NCBI RefSeq assembly: GCF_008728195.1
Contig: NZ_CP031599.1
Location: 1-64,000 of the forward strand
Origin: Roseovarius indicus
GTDB taxonomy: Bacteria; Pseudomonadota; Alphaproteobacteria; Rhodobacterales; Rhodobacteraceae
Direction: 5' to 3'
DNA length: 64,000 nucleotides
Positions 41,290-49,225 of this stretch are shown here, piece after piece. The translations under genes and the position numbers were made by a program. Positions within the stretch are counted from its first letter, which is position 1. The number at the start of each line of letters is the position of its first letter. Under the pieces are notes generated by a model. It was given only the letters and a program-made list of their open reading frames with translations, made no database searches and was not told the origin of the DNA.

Positions 41290-41597
41290 AATTGTCGATT
41301 CCGCCTTTGGCAGAAACGGTCGATATCGGTGAAAAACTCCATCGAACTTAAAGCTGGCCCCAGAAAGTACACAAGCGTTTTGCTATTGAGCTTTTTTGCC
41401 CCAGCTACCGCCCTGTTTGATGTTCCAGCAGGACAGAATTCTCGTGAATTGGGCTACGAATGCGCATGAGCGAGTTTTTCACCGATATCAGTCGTGTTTG
41501 GCCACGTGCCTTGTGTCGCGAGGGATCAACCGTTTAGCAATGACAAAAACCCGTAGCGAAACCTTTGCAGTTTTGGCAAGTTTTTGGCACCTGGCTG
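41290..41597. other. Border between the CBASS operon and virB6; no supported gene
   Basis: About 308 bp. The open frame from 41396 on the plus strand runs antisense into virB6 and has no family signal. The main structure is the 18-bp inverted repeat described at 41322-41489. Confidence 0.5.
41322..41489. repeat. 168-bp segment bounded by perfect 18-bp inverted repeats
   Basis: GATATCGGTGAAAAACTC (41322-41339) and GAGTTTTTCACCGATATC (41472-41489) are perfect inverted copies 132 nt apart. No coding sequence lies between. This is the form of a MITE or the decayed ends of an insertion sequence, at the join between the defence island and the virB operon. No target duplication was identified. Confidence 0.6.
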
Positions 41598-42677
41598 TCA
41601 CCGCCTGCCCAACCTACCAAGTCTTGAAAGCTGTGCCAGCATTCGGGCGCTTGTTCCGGTTGCGTCACCCGGACGAGCCGCAGTTGGCCCTCCAGCAGTA
41701 TTTGGCCGGCTCGGCAAGGCTTGCACGCCGAAGAATTGTCGCGCTCGAAGGGCTGCGTATTCAGCCCCAGTTGCGCCACCGATGGCATAGCGATTGTAAA
41801 CTTGTTGGCTACCTGCAAGCCCTCTGGCGAAGGCATAGCTTCCCCCGAACCCGGCCGAGAGTGCCGGCATCATGATGTTTCCAGAAATCGCCCGGACCAA
41901 GAAAGGCGTTGCTATGATGAAACCCTTTGCCATCAGCACCATCATGAAAAATGGGATAAGGGCCCCTATGTTCGAGGCCCCTTCTGGGTCGCCAAGCTCG
42001 GCAAGAAGCGCTCGAGAGACCCCTGTGATCGTCGCGAACACGCCGGCGACGACGATCGGATACATCGCGAAGGAAATCAGCGCGGACAGCCAGCGCGCGA
42101 AATAATCCTTGGTCACCTCGAAAAGGGTCAAGAAGATCATCACTGGCGCAATGCCAATTAGCAGAGCGATCATGAGCCGGGACGCCACAACAATGAACGC
42201 CGCCAACCCGCCAAGAATCGAGAGCAGCAGAATCCCAAGTGTGTCAAGCAAGGCACCCGCCATCCAGTTCAGCTCAGATCCCGCAGCATTCAGATAGTCC
42301 CCGAGCGCTGCAATTAGGTCGTCAAATTCCTCTGCAAAGGTACCGGACGGGCCAGGTGATCCGCCGCCGACAGAAGCCACAAGGGCCCCGGCAATGCTGT
42401 CAATTCCATTCAGTATTGCTGAGGCAAGCGCATTGAACTGGACCCAGTTGGCCGCAAAGACCCCTATCAGCCCGACCTTCACGGCCAGCCAAAAGGCAGT
42501 TCGGCCGTCCATCGCCCGATACTGGTAGATCATGTTGATGAAAACCAAAATGACAACCAGTGTCGTTCCCAGAACCAACAACGTGCCGACCGTTGCTGCG
42601 ACCGCACCAAACTGAGTTTCGGCTGCGGTATCGAGATAGCCTTCAGCCGTTTCCACGAAGTAGGCGACGACACTCAT
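41598..42677 (-). CDS. virB6: VirB6 inner-membrane T4SS protein
   Basis: 359-residue polytopic membrane protein of the VirB6/TrbL type. Six or more hydrophobic segments are readable, for example AVAATVGTLLVLGTTLVVILVFI, AFWLAVKVGLIGVFAANWVQF, LLSILGGLAAFIVVASRLMIALLIGIAPVMIFLTLF, and FFMMVLMAKGFIIATPFLVRAI. A periplasmic loop lies between helices 2 and 3. The tail is Gly/Ala/Arg-rich. VirB6 forms part of the inner-membrane channel. Last recognised gene of the leftward virB operon. Confidence 0.9.
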   Translation of the reverse strand: MSVVAYFVETAEGYLDTAAETQFGAVAATVGTLLVLGTTLVVILVFINMIYQYRAMDGRTAFWLAVKVGLIGVFAANWVQFNALASAILNGIDSIAGALVASVGGGSPGPSGTFAEEFDDLIAALGDYLNAAGSELNWMAGALLDTLGILLLSILGGLAAFIVVASRLMIALLIGIAPVMIFLTLFEVTKDYFARWLSALISFAMYPIVVAGVFATITGVSRALLAELGDPEGASNIGALIPFFMMVLMAKGFIIATPFLVRAISGNIMMPALSAGFGGSYAFARGLAGSQQVYNRYAIGGATGAEYAALRARQFFGVQALPSRPNTAGGPTAARPGDATGTSARMLAQLSRLGRLGRR

Positions 42678-42683
42678 GGTGAC

Positions 42684-43088
42684 CTACCAATTCCCGGCGG
42701 CTTCGCAGATTGGCATGGCTTCGCGTCGAAGCTCATTTGCTTGGTGCCGGTATGCGGAAGTCGCTTCCACGATGTCCCAGTATTCGGACGAGGCGAAACG
42801 CTCAACGTATACGCGTTCGGCTGCTGCCCAAGATGGATACCGCGTGGGACATTCACAGCTTTGGGCTTCAACGATGCGTTGCATACTCTGCGCCCGATAG
42901 ATTTGTTGGATCAGGAGCCGTTTGTGGGACTCGCGTACATCGATGTCTTGCATCCACTGTGGCTCGGGAGGCTGGTCTGGGCAGACATCCGGCTGATTGT
43001 CGAGCGTTGGGACCAGGTTCCGCTCGGCCACGCCAGCGGTTGGGCAGAGAGCGACGAGCAGGCCTGCCGTTGCAACGACCCGCATCAT
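42684..43088 (-). CDS. Exported hypothetical protein in the virB operon, 134 aa
   Basis: Signal peptide MMRVVATAGLLVALCPTAGVA, then a Cys-containing periplasmic protein: Cys in DVCPDQPPEP, SCECPTRYP, and PICEAAG, possibly two disulfides. No family recognised. It begins inside the last codons of the DUF4177-like gene (ATGA) and ends 6 bp before virB6, so it is co-expressed with the T4SS and may be a periplasmic accessory. Confidence 0.75.
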   Translation of the reverse strand: MMRVVATAGLLVALCPTAGVAERNLVPTLDNQPDVCPDQPPEPQWMQDIDVRESHKRLLIQQIYRAQSMQRIVEAQSCECPTRYPSWAAAERVYVERFASSEYWDIVEATSAYRHQANELRREAMPICEAAGNW

Positions 43089-43273
43089 TCTGAAGCCGCC
43101 TTCGTCGCAACAGTTTCACGCTTCAAGAACGTGGTGTAGCCGTAGTCACCCGCTTCGGCGGTGATGACTTCCCACCCCTCCGCGCCGCGCTCATTCAAGG
43201 CGCTTCGCATCGCGTCGTAGTCCTTTTGTTTTTTCACCTCAAAGAACAAGATATCGTATTCAAAGGTCTTCAT
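43085..43273 (-). CDS. DUF4177-like small protein
   Basis: 62 residues: MKTFEYDILFFEVKKQKDYDAMRSALNERGAEGWEVITAEAGDYGYTTFLKRE has the strand-helix-strand layout of DUF4177 proteins (short chains with a GWE motif). Function unknown. It overlaps virB11 and the next gene by 4 bp each, placing it firmly in the operon. Confidence 0.75.
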   Translation of the reverse strand: MKTFEYDILFFEVKKQKDYDAMRSALNERGAEGWEVITAEAGDYGYTTFLKRETVATKAASE

Positions 43274-44256
43274 GAGGAAGTTCCAATCTCAGTTGCGCCG
43301 GGGAGGTAGAATTCGGTGATACCGCGCTTGCCGTCGTGGCGACCGGCCTGGATGATCACGTCGATGGAGTTCTCGATGTACTGGATCATGTCGGCATAGG
43401 TCATCGGGATCTCGGTCTTCAGTGCTGCGATCGCGAGGCGCTGCACGGCCAATTGCGGTGTTTCGGCATGCAGCGTGGTCATGGACCCGCCGTGGCCGGT
43501 GTTGATTGCTTCCAGAAAGGTCATGGCCTCCTTGCCGCGCACCTCGCCGAGGATGATCCGGTCGGGGCGCATGCGCAGCGTGGCGGTGAGAAGCACATCG
43601 GCGGTCTGGAATTCTGCGTCGCGATTGGCGATGAGGGTCACGGCATTTGGTTGGGTCGGCAGAAGCTCGGCGGCTTCTTCGATGGTGACGATGCGTTCCT
43701 CGGCCGGTACGTGAGAGAGGATCTTGCGCGCGGCCACGGTCTTGCCGGTGGAGGTGCCGCCCGAGACGATCATGTTGAGTTTGTTCTCGACGCAGAAGGC
43801 GAGCGCATCATCGATCAGACCCGCGGCCACCACTGCGCGCAAGGCACGCTTTTTTTCCACGCGCAGGTCTTCGAGCTTGCGTTCCTTGCCGTAGAGGAAA
43901 TCGAGCGCAATGCCCTCGAGTGGCAGGCTTGAGAAGAACCGCAGGCTGATCGACATGGCCGAGAGCACGGCGGGCGGGGTGATGACCTGTGCCCGGATCG
44001 GGCGGCCCTTGTAGGTGATCGAGACCGAGACGATGGGGCGGTCCTTGCTCATCGTGGTATTGGCCGAGGAGGCGATCTGGTTGCCGAGGTCCCTGACCTG
44101 AACGCCAGTCAGCCTCTGGTCCAGCGCGCGCATGAAGTGATCACCCTGGAATTCGCCCCAGCAGGAGCCATCAGGGTTGATGCAGATCTCGATGACATCG
44201 TCGCGAGCGGCGGCGTCGATCCGGTCGAGCGAGGTTTCGAGATAGCTCAGCGACAT
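43270..44256 (-). CDS. virB11: VirB11 secretion ATPase
   Basis: 328 residues from the ATG at 44256 (MSLSYLETSLDRI); the frame is open further upstream but overlaps virB10. Walker A MIVSGGTSTGKTVAA, Asp box/Walker B RPDRIILGEVRG, His box NTGHGGSMTTLHA. VirB11 hexamers power pilus assembly and DNA transfer at the inner membrane. It starts 5 bp before the virB10 stop is cleared, with near-contiguous coupling. Confidence 0.95.
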   Translation of the reverse strand: MSLSYLETSLDRIDAAARDDVIEICINPDGSCWGEFQGDHFMRALDQRLTGVQVRDLGNQIASSANTTMSKDRPIVSVSITYKGRPIRAQVITPPAVLSAMSISLRFFSSLPLEGIALDFLYGKERKLEDLRVEKKRALRAVVAAGLIDDALAFCVENKLNMIVSGGTSTGKTVAARKILSHVPAEERIVTIEEAAELLPTQPNAVTLIANRDAEFQTADVLLTATLRMRPDRIILGEVRGKEAMTFLEAINTGHGGSMTTLHAETPQLAVQRLAIAALKTEIPMTYADMIQYIENSIDVIIQAGRHDGKRGITEFYLPGATEIGTSS

Positions 44257-44260
44257 GGGC

Positions 44261-45640
44261 TCAGAATATCTCCAGATCGCGGTCGACCATGACCGTGACG
44301 CGGGCGCCCTGGTCGACATAGATGACGGGGCCGATGGAGAGGTAATCGCCGATGACGCTGTCCGTCGCATCTGCCAGATCATCGCCCACGTCTTCGAGAA
44401 CGTCGGCGGCAGTCTCATCCTGGACCTCGGATGCGGCGGCACCAGGTGCTGCCGAAATCAGCGAGATCAGGGCTGCCGACCCGAAACGCTCGGCAAAGCG
44501 TGTGTCCACGAAACCTGTGACACCGGAACGGCCCAGTTCATCGCCCCCGAAGGAGCTGATCCGGACGGTTTGGCCCGCGGGCAGGATGATCCGGTCCCAG
44601 GCGATCGTGACGCGGCGCTGCGCGATATCGACGCCAGCGCGGTAGCGCCCGACGAGACGGGATCCGCGGGGGATCAAAAGGCGCGCGCCATCGACGCTGT
44701 AAACATCCTCGGACACCACGGCACGGGTCTGGCCGGGCAGGGAGCTGTCGAGGGCGGTTTCCATGACGGCCTGGATCATGGTGCCCTGTAGAATCGTGTT
44801 GGAGGGATTGGCGATCACCTCGGCCTGCGTCACGGTGGAGGGCAACGCACCGTTCAGCACAAAATCTGTCACCTCGCCAAAAGTGCGTTCGGTCAGAGCC
44901 GTTTCATTCGGTCCGGACGTGCCGCCAAATGCGATAGTGGGCGAAGCGATGCGGCGTTCCTGGAAGGCGCGTTCCTCCGTGGCGCGGCGCTCCAGCTCGG
45001 CCATGCGCCGGGCTTCTTCCTCGCGGCGCAGTCGCTCTTGCTCGCGTGCGCGCAGCTCATCTTCCGTGGGGCCCGCTGGGGCGGGTTGGGGTCGGCTGGC
45101 CTCGAGTTGGGCCAGTTCCAGATCCATGCGTAATTGCTCAAGGCTGCGATCCCGCGCCGTCAGTTCGTCCTGGAATCTTTGCTGTGCGGCTTCCGAGGCG
45201 GCTTGCAGCGCAGCGATCTGAGCGGTCAGCGCGTCGATCGCCTCTGCGGCGGCGGTGTCTTCCTCGACGACCGGTTCGGGGGCGTTGCGCAGCTCCTCGA
45301 TCTGGGCCTGCAGCGCGGTGATCTGCGCCAGAAGCTCCGCGTTGGGCTCGACTGGATCCGGTCCGACGAACACAACCTCGGGCTCGGGCGGGGGCAAGGT
45401 CTCGATAGCGCCAAAGCCGTCCCCTTCGTTTTGGAAGACGTCCGGGGTGGCCGTCGGCAGGGCTTCCTCTTCGTCGGGCTGTGAGAGGAGATAGAGCAGG
45501 GCACCACCTGCGCCGATGACGAGGACCACGATCAGCGCGAGAAGGGGCGACCGGCGCTGCGCCGCTTTGGGGGCGCGGGCACTGCCTTTCTCAAGGGCGG
45601 CGAGGCGCTTTTCCAGCTCGGTGTTCTCGGTATCGCTCAT
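44261..45640 (-). CDS. virB10: VirB10 T4SS core protein
   Basis: 459 residues from the ATG at 45640. Cytoplasmic N-terminus, one membrane helix (SPLLALIVVLVIGAGGALLYLL), a long Glu/Arg coiled coil (about 110-235), and a C-terminal VirB10/TrbI barrel: GTMIQAVMETALDSSLPGQTRAVVSEDVYSVDG, then LLIPRGSRLVGRYR and RVTIAWDRIILPAGQ. It spans both membranes and links channel energy to the outer-membrane pore. It overlaps virB9 by 4 bp. Confidence 0.95.
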   Translation of the reverse strand: MSDTENTELEKRLAALEKGSARAPKAAQRRSPLLALIVVLVIGAGGALLYLLSQPDEEEALPTATPDVFQNEGDGFGAIETLPPPEPEVVFVGPDPVEPNAELLAQITALQAQIEELRNAPEPVVEEDTAAAEAIDALTAQIAALQAASEAAQQRFQDELTARDRSLEQLRMDLELAQLEASRPQPAPAGPTEDELRAREQERLRREEEARRMAELERRATEERAFQERRIASPTIAFGGTSGPNETALTERTFGEVTDFVLNGALPSTVTQAEVIANPSNTILQGTMIQAVMETALDSSLPGQTRAVVSEDVYSVDGARLLIPRGSRLVGRYRAGVDIAQRRVTIAWDRIILPAGQTVRISSFGGDELGRSGVTGFVDTRFAERFGSAALISLISAAPGAAASEVQDETAADVLEDVGDDLADATDSVIGDYLSIGPVIYVDQGARVTVMVDRDLEIF

Positions 45641-46332
45641 GAGGCGGCCTCCGCGGGCGGGATCGCCTCGATGCAGACCACCTCTTCGCCAAGTCGCAGG
45701 ACCCATTGGCGGTTTACGCCGCTGACGCGGATCACGCCGTCTTCAGGGGTTTGCGTGTTGACCGTGCGCTCACGGCCATTGGCGTAGCGGAAGATCGCAG
45801 GCACCGGCGCGTTCCGCGGAAATTCGAAATACGTAAACGTCCCGTCATCCCAGACACGGGTGGGGGTGAACTCGGTCCGGGCGCTGGCACCGTAATTATA
45901 GTTCGGCGCTTGGGCCGCGATGGCACGTGTGGGCCGCGTATTGTCTTCGGGGTAGCGGAACTGGACCACGTAAAAGGTCGGACTGCGGGTCTCCTCGACG
46001 TTAAAGTAATAACTGCGCCTGTTCGTGTAGACGGTCACATTGGTATGCACCCCGCGCGCCACCGGCTTGATCGCGAAGGCCTGACCCCCGGGTACGCCGT
46101 CGATCTCGAAGCCTTCCGTGTCGCCCGCAATGATCGAGCGGATGCTCTCGCCTTCCCCGAACTCGACCGTGGTCACATGGGTGAGCGACACGCTGAGCCG
46201 GTAGACCTGACCTTCTTGATATGTTGCCAGCCGCACCCGATTGTCATTGGGCCCGCCACGCGGGATGGCTTCGGCGAAAGCAAGGCCGGGCAACAGGGCA
46301 ATCAGCAATATGAAAAGTCGAGCAGGGAACAA
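45637..46332 (-). CDS. virB9: VirB9 T4SS outer-membrane-complex protein
   Basis: About 231 residues if the start is TTG 46332, which gives a clean signal peptide (FPARLFILLIALLPGLAFA) and a GGAA upstream. The frame is open to ATG 46434, which overlaps the virB8 stop, but those 34 codons are encoded by the structured repeat 46358-46404 and do not look like protein. The body matches VirB9/TrbG: RVRLATYQEGQVYRLSVSLTHVTTVEF, then YYFNVEETRSPTFYVVQFRYP and VWDDGTFTYFEFP. It forms the outer-membrane core with VirB7 and VirB10. Confidence 0.9.
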   Translation of the reverse strand: MFPARLFILLIALLPGLAFAEAIPRGGPNDNRVRLATYQEGQVYRLSVSLTHVTTVEFGEGESIRSIIAGDTEGFEIDGVPGGQAFAIKPVARGVHTNVTVYTNRRSYYFNVEETRSPTFYVVQFRYPEDNTRPTRAIAAQAPNYNYGASARTEFTPTRVWDDGTFTYFEFPRNAPVPAIFRYANGRERTVNTQTPEDGVIRVSGVNRQWVLRLGEEVVCIEAIPPAEAAS

Positions 46333-46357
46333 ACATGCGTTTCCGGAATGAGTTGGG

Positions 46358-46404
46358 TCGCCAATACCCTGCCACGCTGCGCGCTCTCGGGACATTGGCG
46401 ACAA
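46358..46404. repeat. Structured dispersed element, copy B
   Basis: Close relative of 14387-14436. End stems TCGCCAAT/ATTGGCGA pair perfectly; the inner hairpin is CGC-TGC-GCG where copy A has GGCC-TGC-GGCC. Lies 25 nt upstream of the proposed virB9 start. Confidence 0.65.
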
Positions 46405-46433
46405 GATATTTTGAATTGAATTCCAGAAACGCA

Positions 46434-47087
46434 TTAATTCTCCAATCTGTCGGAGCGGATGGAATATTCGAGGACCGTGAAGCCGAAGGGGTTGGTCCAG
46501 ACCTCATCGATGGAGCGGCGGGTCTCGGGGCGGAACTCGAAGAGAAGCGTGGCGGTGAAAAGCCCGGTTTGGACGCCGTTGATAGATGTCAGGCGCTTGC
46601 GCAGGCGGACCGTCGCGCGGTTGGTTCCGATCCGGTTGATGCTGAGGATCTCCACGTCGAGCCGCGCATTGGGGCCATAGACCGTCGGCGGGTAGTTCTC
46701 ATTGGCGCTGTTCCAGATCTGGCGCAGCCCGCTCTCGGCAGCTCCGTCCGAGCGGCGCAGGACGTTGCGGATGCGTAGATCGTTGTCGAGCTGGTTGTAG
46801 ACCTCCCGGTCGGTCACATAGCGGAACACCTCCGCCTCGATGATCGCTTGGTTGGCGGTCACCGAGGAGGCGCCGACCGAGGCTTCGGGGAGTGCAAAGC
46901 CGGTGGCGGGATCATAGGGAACAACGACGGGGGGCGGGTCGACATCGAGGATCGAGACCGCCGCGGCGCTCAGACAGCCGATGCCACCGAAGACAAGGCC
47001 CGTCAGGCCAAGGCGTTGCCAGAGCCGTTCGCGGCGCAAGGCACCGTAGACCAGTTCTTCCTCGATGATTTCTTGTTCAGTCGCCAC
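46434..47087 (-). CDS. virB8: VirB8 T4SS inner-membrane protein
   Basis: 217 residues. Short cytoplasmic N-terminus, one membrane helix (LGLTGLVFGGIGCLSAAAVSIL), then a periplasmic VirB8 domain: VTANQAIIEAEVFRYVTDREVYNQLDND, WNSANENYPPTVYGP, RATVRLRKRL, and the end EVWTNPFGFTVLEYSIRSD (the conserved NPxG-type loop). VirB8 nucleates channel assembly. Located between virB5 and virB9, a normal order. Confidence 0.93.
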   Translation of the reverse strand: MATEQEIIEEELVYGALRRERLWQRLGLTGLVFGGIGCLSAAAVSILDVDPPPVVVPYDPATGFALPEASVGASSVTANQAIIEAEVFRYVTDREVYNQLDNDLRIRNVLRRSDGAAESGLRQIWNSANENYPPTVYGPNARLDVEILSINRIGTNRATVRLRKRLTSINGVQTGLFTATLLFEFRPETRRSIDEVWTNPFGFTVLEYSIRSDRLEN

Positions 47088-47104
47088 CCGTCATGCCCCC
47101 ACGA

Positions 47105-47917
47105 TCACTCCGCCCGCAGGTCCGGCAAGGTGAAATCCATGAAGCGCTGCTCTTCGGCGATGGTGGCGGCGTCGATCACGCCGCCGGTGCCATCGCCCAC
47201 GGTTTGAATCGCTTCCAGCTGCCACATCGCCACGAGGGCGATGGCCAATTCAGCTGTCACGCGCGTGTTGAGATCGACGCTTTGCTTGAGCTCTTCCATG
47301 TCGTCGATGAGCCCGACAAGGCGGTCTACCCGCTCGAGCGACTGGCCGGCATCTTCATAGCTGTTCTGGGCGGCGGCTGAGACGAGTGCGCCGGTTGTTG
47401 CCTGCGTGGCCACACGGTTGGCCCCGGGATTGCCGCTGGTGGCCATTTCCGAGAGCGTGTCTTCATCGAAGCCGAGATCGGCCAGCACCCGGTCCATCTG
47501 GGTTTCGATCTCGCCTGCGCCAGAACCAGACAGGCCGGAGAAATCCCCAGTCTTGATCGCCTCAATCGTGGCGAGGATGTCCCCGAATTCCTGGTCGAGC
47601 AGGCCATTGAGTTCGTCTTCCATCTCGGTGCGGATGATCTCCGGCAGTTCGGCAAGGCGGGTGAGGGCCTCGTAGGTTCGTTGCAGCTCCGCGAGTTGGT
47701 CCGTGAGCGTGGCAAGCTGTTCGCGGAGCTGCGTCAGCTGCTCGTTTTGCAGAATCTCGTCCTCGATCATCTGCCGGAGCTGCTGGATGTTTTGCGCGAT
47801 GTTCTGGGTATCGACGACGGGCACGCCTTGTGCTGCGACAGGGGGTAGGGCGCTGAACTGCAAGCCAATGCCAAGCGTTGTGACCAAAGCTATCCTCAAG
47901 AGCAGATGTCCCATCAT
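47105..47917 (-). CDS. virB5: VirB5-type T4SS protein
   Basis: 270 residues. Signal peptide ending PPVAAQ, then a largely helical protein: NIAQNIQQLRQMIEDEILQNEQLTQLREQLATLTDQLAELQRTYEALTRL is a long coiled coil, followed by a Gly/Ser-rich linker and further helices to the C-terminus. Size, helicity and position before virB8 fit VirB5, the minor pilus subunit. The ATG overlaps the preceding stop (ATGA). Its C-terminal EEQRFMDFTLPDL resembles the end of the preceding transglycosylase (MAEGAFMDFTIREIE), a shared tail of unknown meaning. Confidence 0.82.
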   Translation of the reverse strand: MMGHLLLRIALVTTLGIGLQFSALPPVAAQGVPVVDTQNIAQNIQQLRQMIEDEILQNEQLTQLREQLATLTDQLAELQRTYEALTRLAELPEIIRTEMEDELNGLLDQEFGDILATIEAIKTGDFSGLSGSGAGEIETQMDRVLADLGFDEDTLSEMATSGNPGANRVATQATTGALVSAAAQNSYEDAGQSLERVDRLVGLIDDMEELKQSVDLNTRVTAELAIALVAMWQLEAIQTVGDGTGGVIDAATIAEEQRFMDFTLPDLRAE

Positions 47918-49068
47918 TCAATCTCCCTGATCGTAAAATCCATGAACGCGCCTTCGGCCATGCGGGCGCTGGCCTGGGCCAGCTCCTCGGCAGAGAGGAC
48001 GCGGGTGCGTGCCGCCTGAAGCCGGATGCGTGCAGCGACGAGGCGCACGAGTTCGGCGCGGGCATAGGTGTTGAGTGCGATGCTTTCCTGCACGTCTTCA
48101 GTCTCGGAAATCCGTTCGACAATGTCGGAAATGCGCAGGGCGGCTTGGCGGATCGCGGCTGGTGAGTTGCTGCCATACAGGGCCGCCCCATGACCCGTGA
48201 GCGAGAGGTTGGCATTGGCAAGAAGCGCCGGATCGATCGTGCCAAGCGCATCGATCCCGCCGATACGGCTTAGATAGAGATTGTAGCGTTCAGGGATGAC
48301 CGACACGTAGTGCTGGGTCTCGCGGAAGGGTGGCACGCCGCCATACTCGAAAACCCGGCCGGGTCCGGCGTTATAGGCCGCGAGGGCGTTGATGATGTTG
48401 CCATCGAATGTGTTGAGCTGGGTCGCGAGATAGCGCGCGCCGCCATGCACCTGCAGGTAGGGGCTGTCGTAATATTCCGGGTTGATGCCGAGATCGCTGG
48501 CCGTGCCAGGCATGATCTGGGTGAGACCATAGGCGCCGACGGGAGATTGTGCCCCAATGGTGAAACGGCTTTCCTGCCAGATGAGCGCTTGCAGCAACGC
48601 GCGCCATTGGACCGGGGAGAGGCCCGCGCGGCCAACGCCGGCAAAGCCGCTGGTCTCCTGAGCCACGCGGATAATGAGCTGCTCGATGTTCTCAGACGCA
48701 TCCCCGAACATCTGCGCACCGCCGGGATTGGGGTCGATGTCGGCATTGCCATAGACCGCCTCGACTGACCGGGCCGTATCCCCGCTGCCGCTTTCCAGCC
48801 CCAAGACCATAGCCGGCAAGCCCTGACCGCCGAAGCTGGTCTGGGCATCGAGGATGCGTTGCAGGGTTTCCAGCTGCTCCCGTTCGATCTCGGCAATGAG
48901 TTCGCGCAAGGCAAGCTTGTCCGCCTGGATCGCAAGATCGGCCTCGCGATCGCCAGTCTCGACGATGTCACGCGCGGTCAGCCCACTGTCATTGGTCGGC
49001 ACGCCTTGGGCGAAGCTGAGACCGGGCAGCAGGCAAAACGCCAGGATATGAGGCAGGCTAGACTTCAA
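47914..49068 (-). CDS. T4SS lytic transglycosylase (VirB1-like)
   Basis: About 384 residues from TTG 49068 (KSSLPHILAFCLLPGLSFAQG signal peptide); the frame is also open to TTG 49116, within the virB7-like gene. An N-terminal helical part with a coiled coil precedes the SLT domain: ALLQALIWQESRFTIGAQSPVGAYGLTQIMPGTA (catalytic Glu in WQES), then [14 protein letters not shown]. It would open peptidoglycan for pilus assembly. A second transglycosylase is encoded at 54748, so the operon has two. Confidence 0.88.
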   Translation of the reverse strand: MKSSLPHILAFCLLPGLSFAQGVPTNDSGLTARDIVETGDREADLAIQADKLALRELIAEIEREQLETLQRILDAQTSFGGQGLPAMVLGLESGSGDTARSVEAVYGNADIDPNPGGAQMFGDASENIEQLIIRVAQETSGFAGVGRAGLSPVQWRALLQALIWQESRFTIGAQSPVGAYGLTQIMPGTASDLGINPEYYDSPYLQVHGGARYLATQLNTFDGNIINALAAYNAGPGRVFEYGGVPPFRETQHYVSVIPERYNLYLSRIGGIDALGTIDPALLANANLSLTGHGAALYGSNSPAAIRQAALRISDIVERISETEDVQESIALNTYARAELVRLVAARIRLQAARTRVLSAEELAQASARMAEGAFMDFTIREIE

Positions 49069-49225
49069 TGTCGCGATCCGGGGTGCCAAGGGGTGTGAAA
49101 GTGCAATCCGGAGCAATGGGTGTTGTCGAGGCCAAGAACGTGAAGCAATTGGCCTGCGGTTCCTGATACTGGGCGCAGGAGGCCAAAGCGCCGAGCGCGG
49201 TGAGAAGCAACAAAATGCGAATCAT
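49058..49225 (-). CDS. VirB7-like lipoprotein, 55 aa
   Basis: Short gene easily missed: ATG 49225 overlaps the virB4 stop (ATGA) and the end overlaps the transglycosylase start. The product begins MIRILLLLTALGALASCAQY, a lipoprotein signal with lipobox LASC (Cys17), then two more Cys (QANCF, PDCTF). Small lipoproteins with this form at this place are VirB7, which pairs with VirB9 in the outer-membrane complex, often by a disulfide. Assignment is by size, lipobox and position. Confidence 0.75.
   Translation of the reverse strand: MIRILLLLTALGALASCAQYQEPQANCFTFLASTTPIAPDCTFTPLGTPDRDIEV

Noticed and set aside
41396..41875. Rightward frame at the CBASS-virB6 border
   Set aside because: Antisense to the virB6 end, crosses the 18-bp inverted repeat, no family signal.
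46333..46434. N-terminal extension of VirB9 to the ATG overlapping virB8
   Set aside because: The added 34 codons lie on the structured repeat also found at 14387 and delay the signal peptide; the TTG at 46332 gives a normal signal sequence. Not excluded, only less likely.
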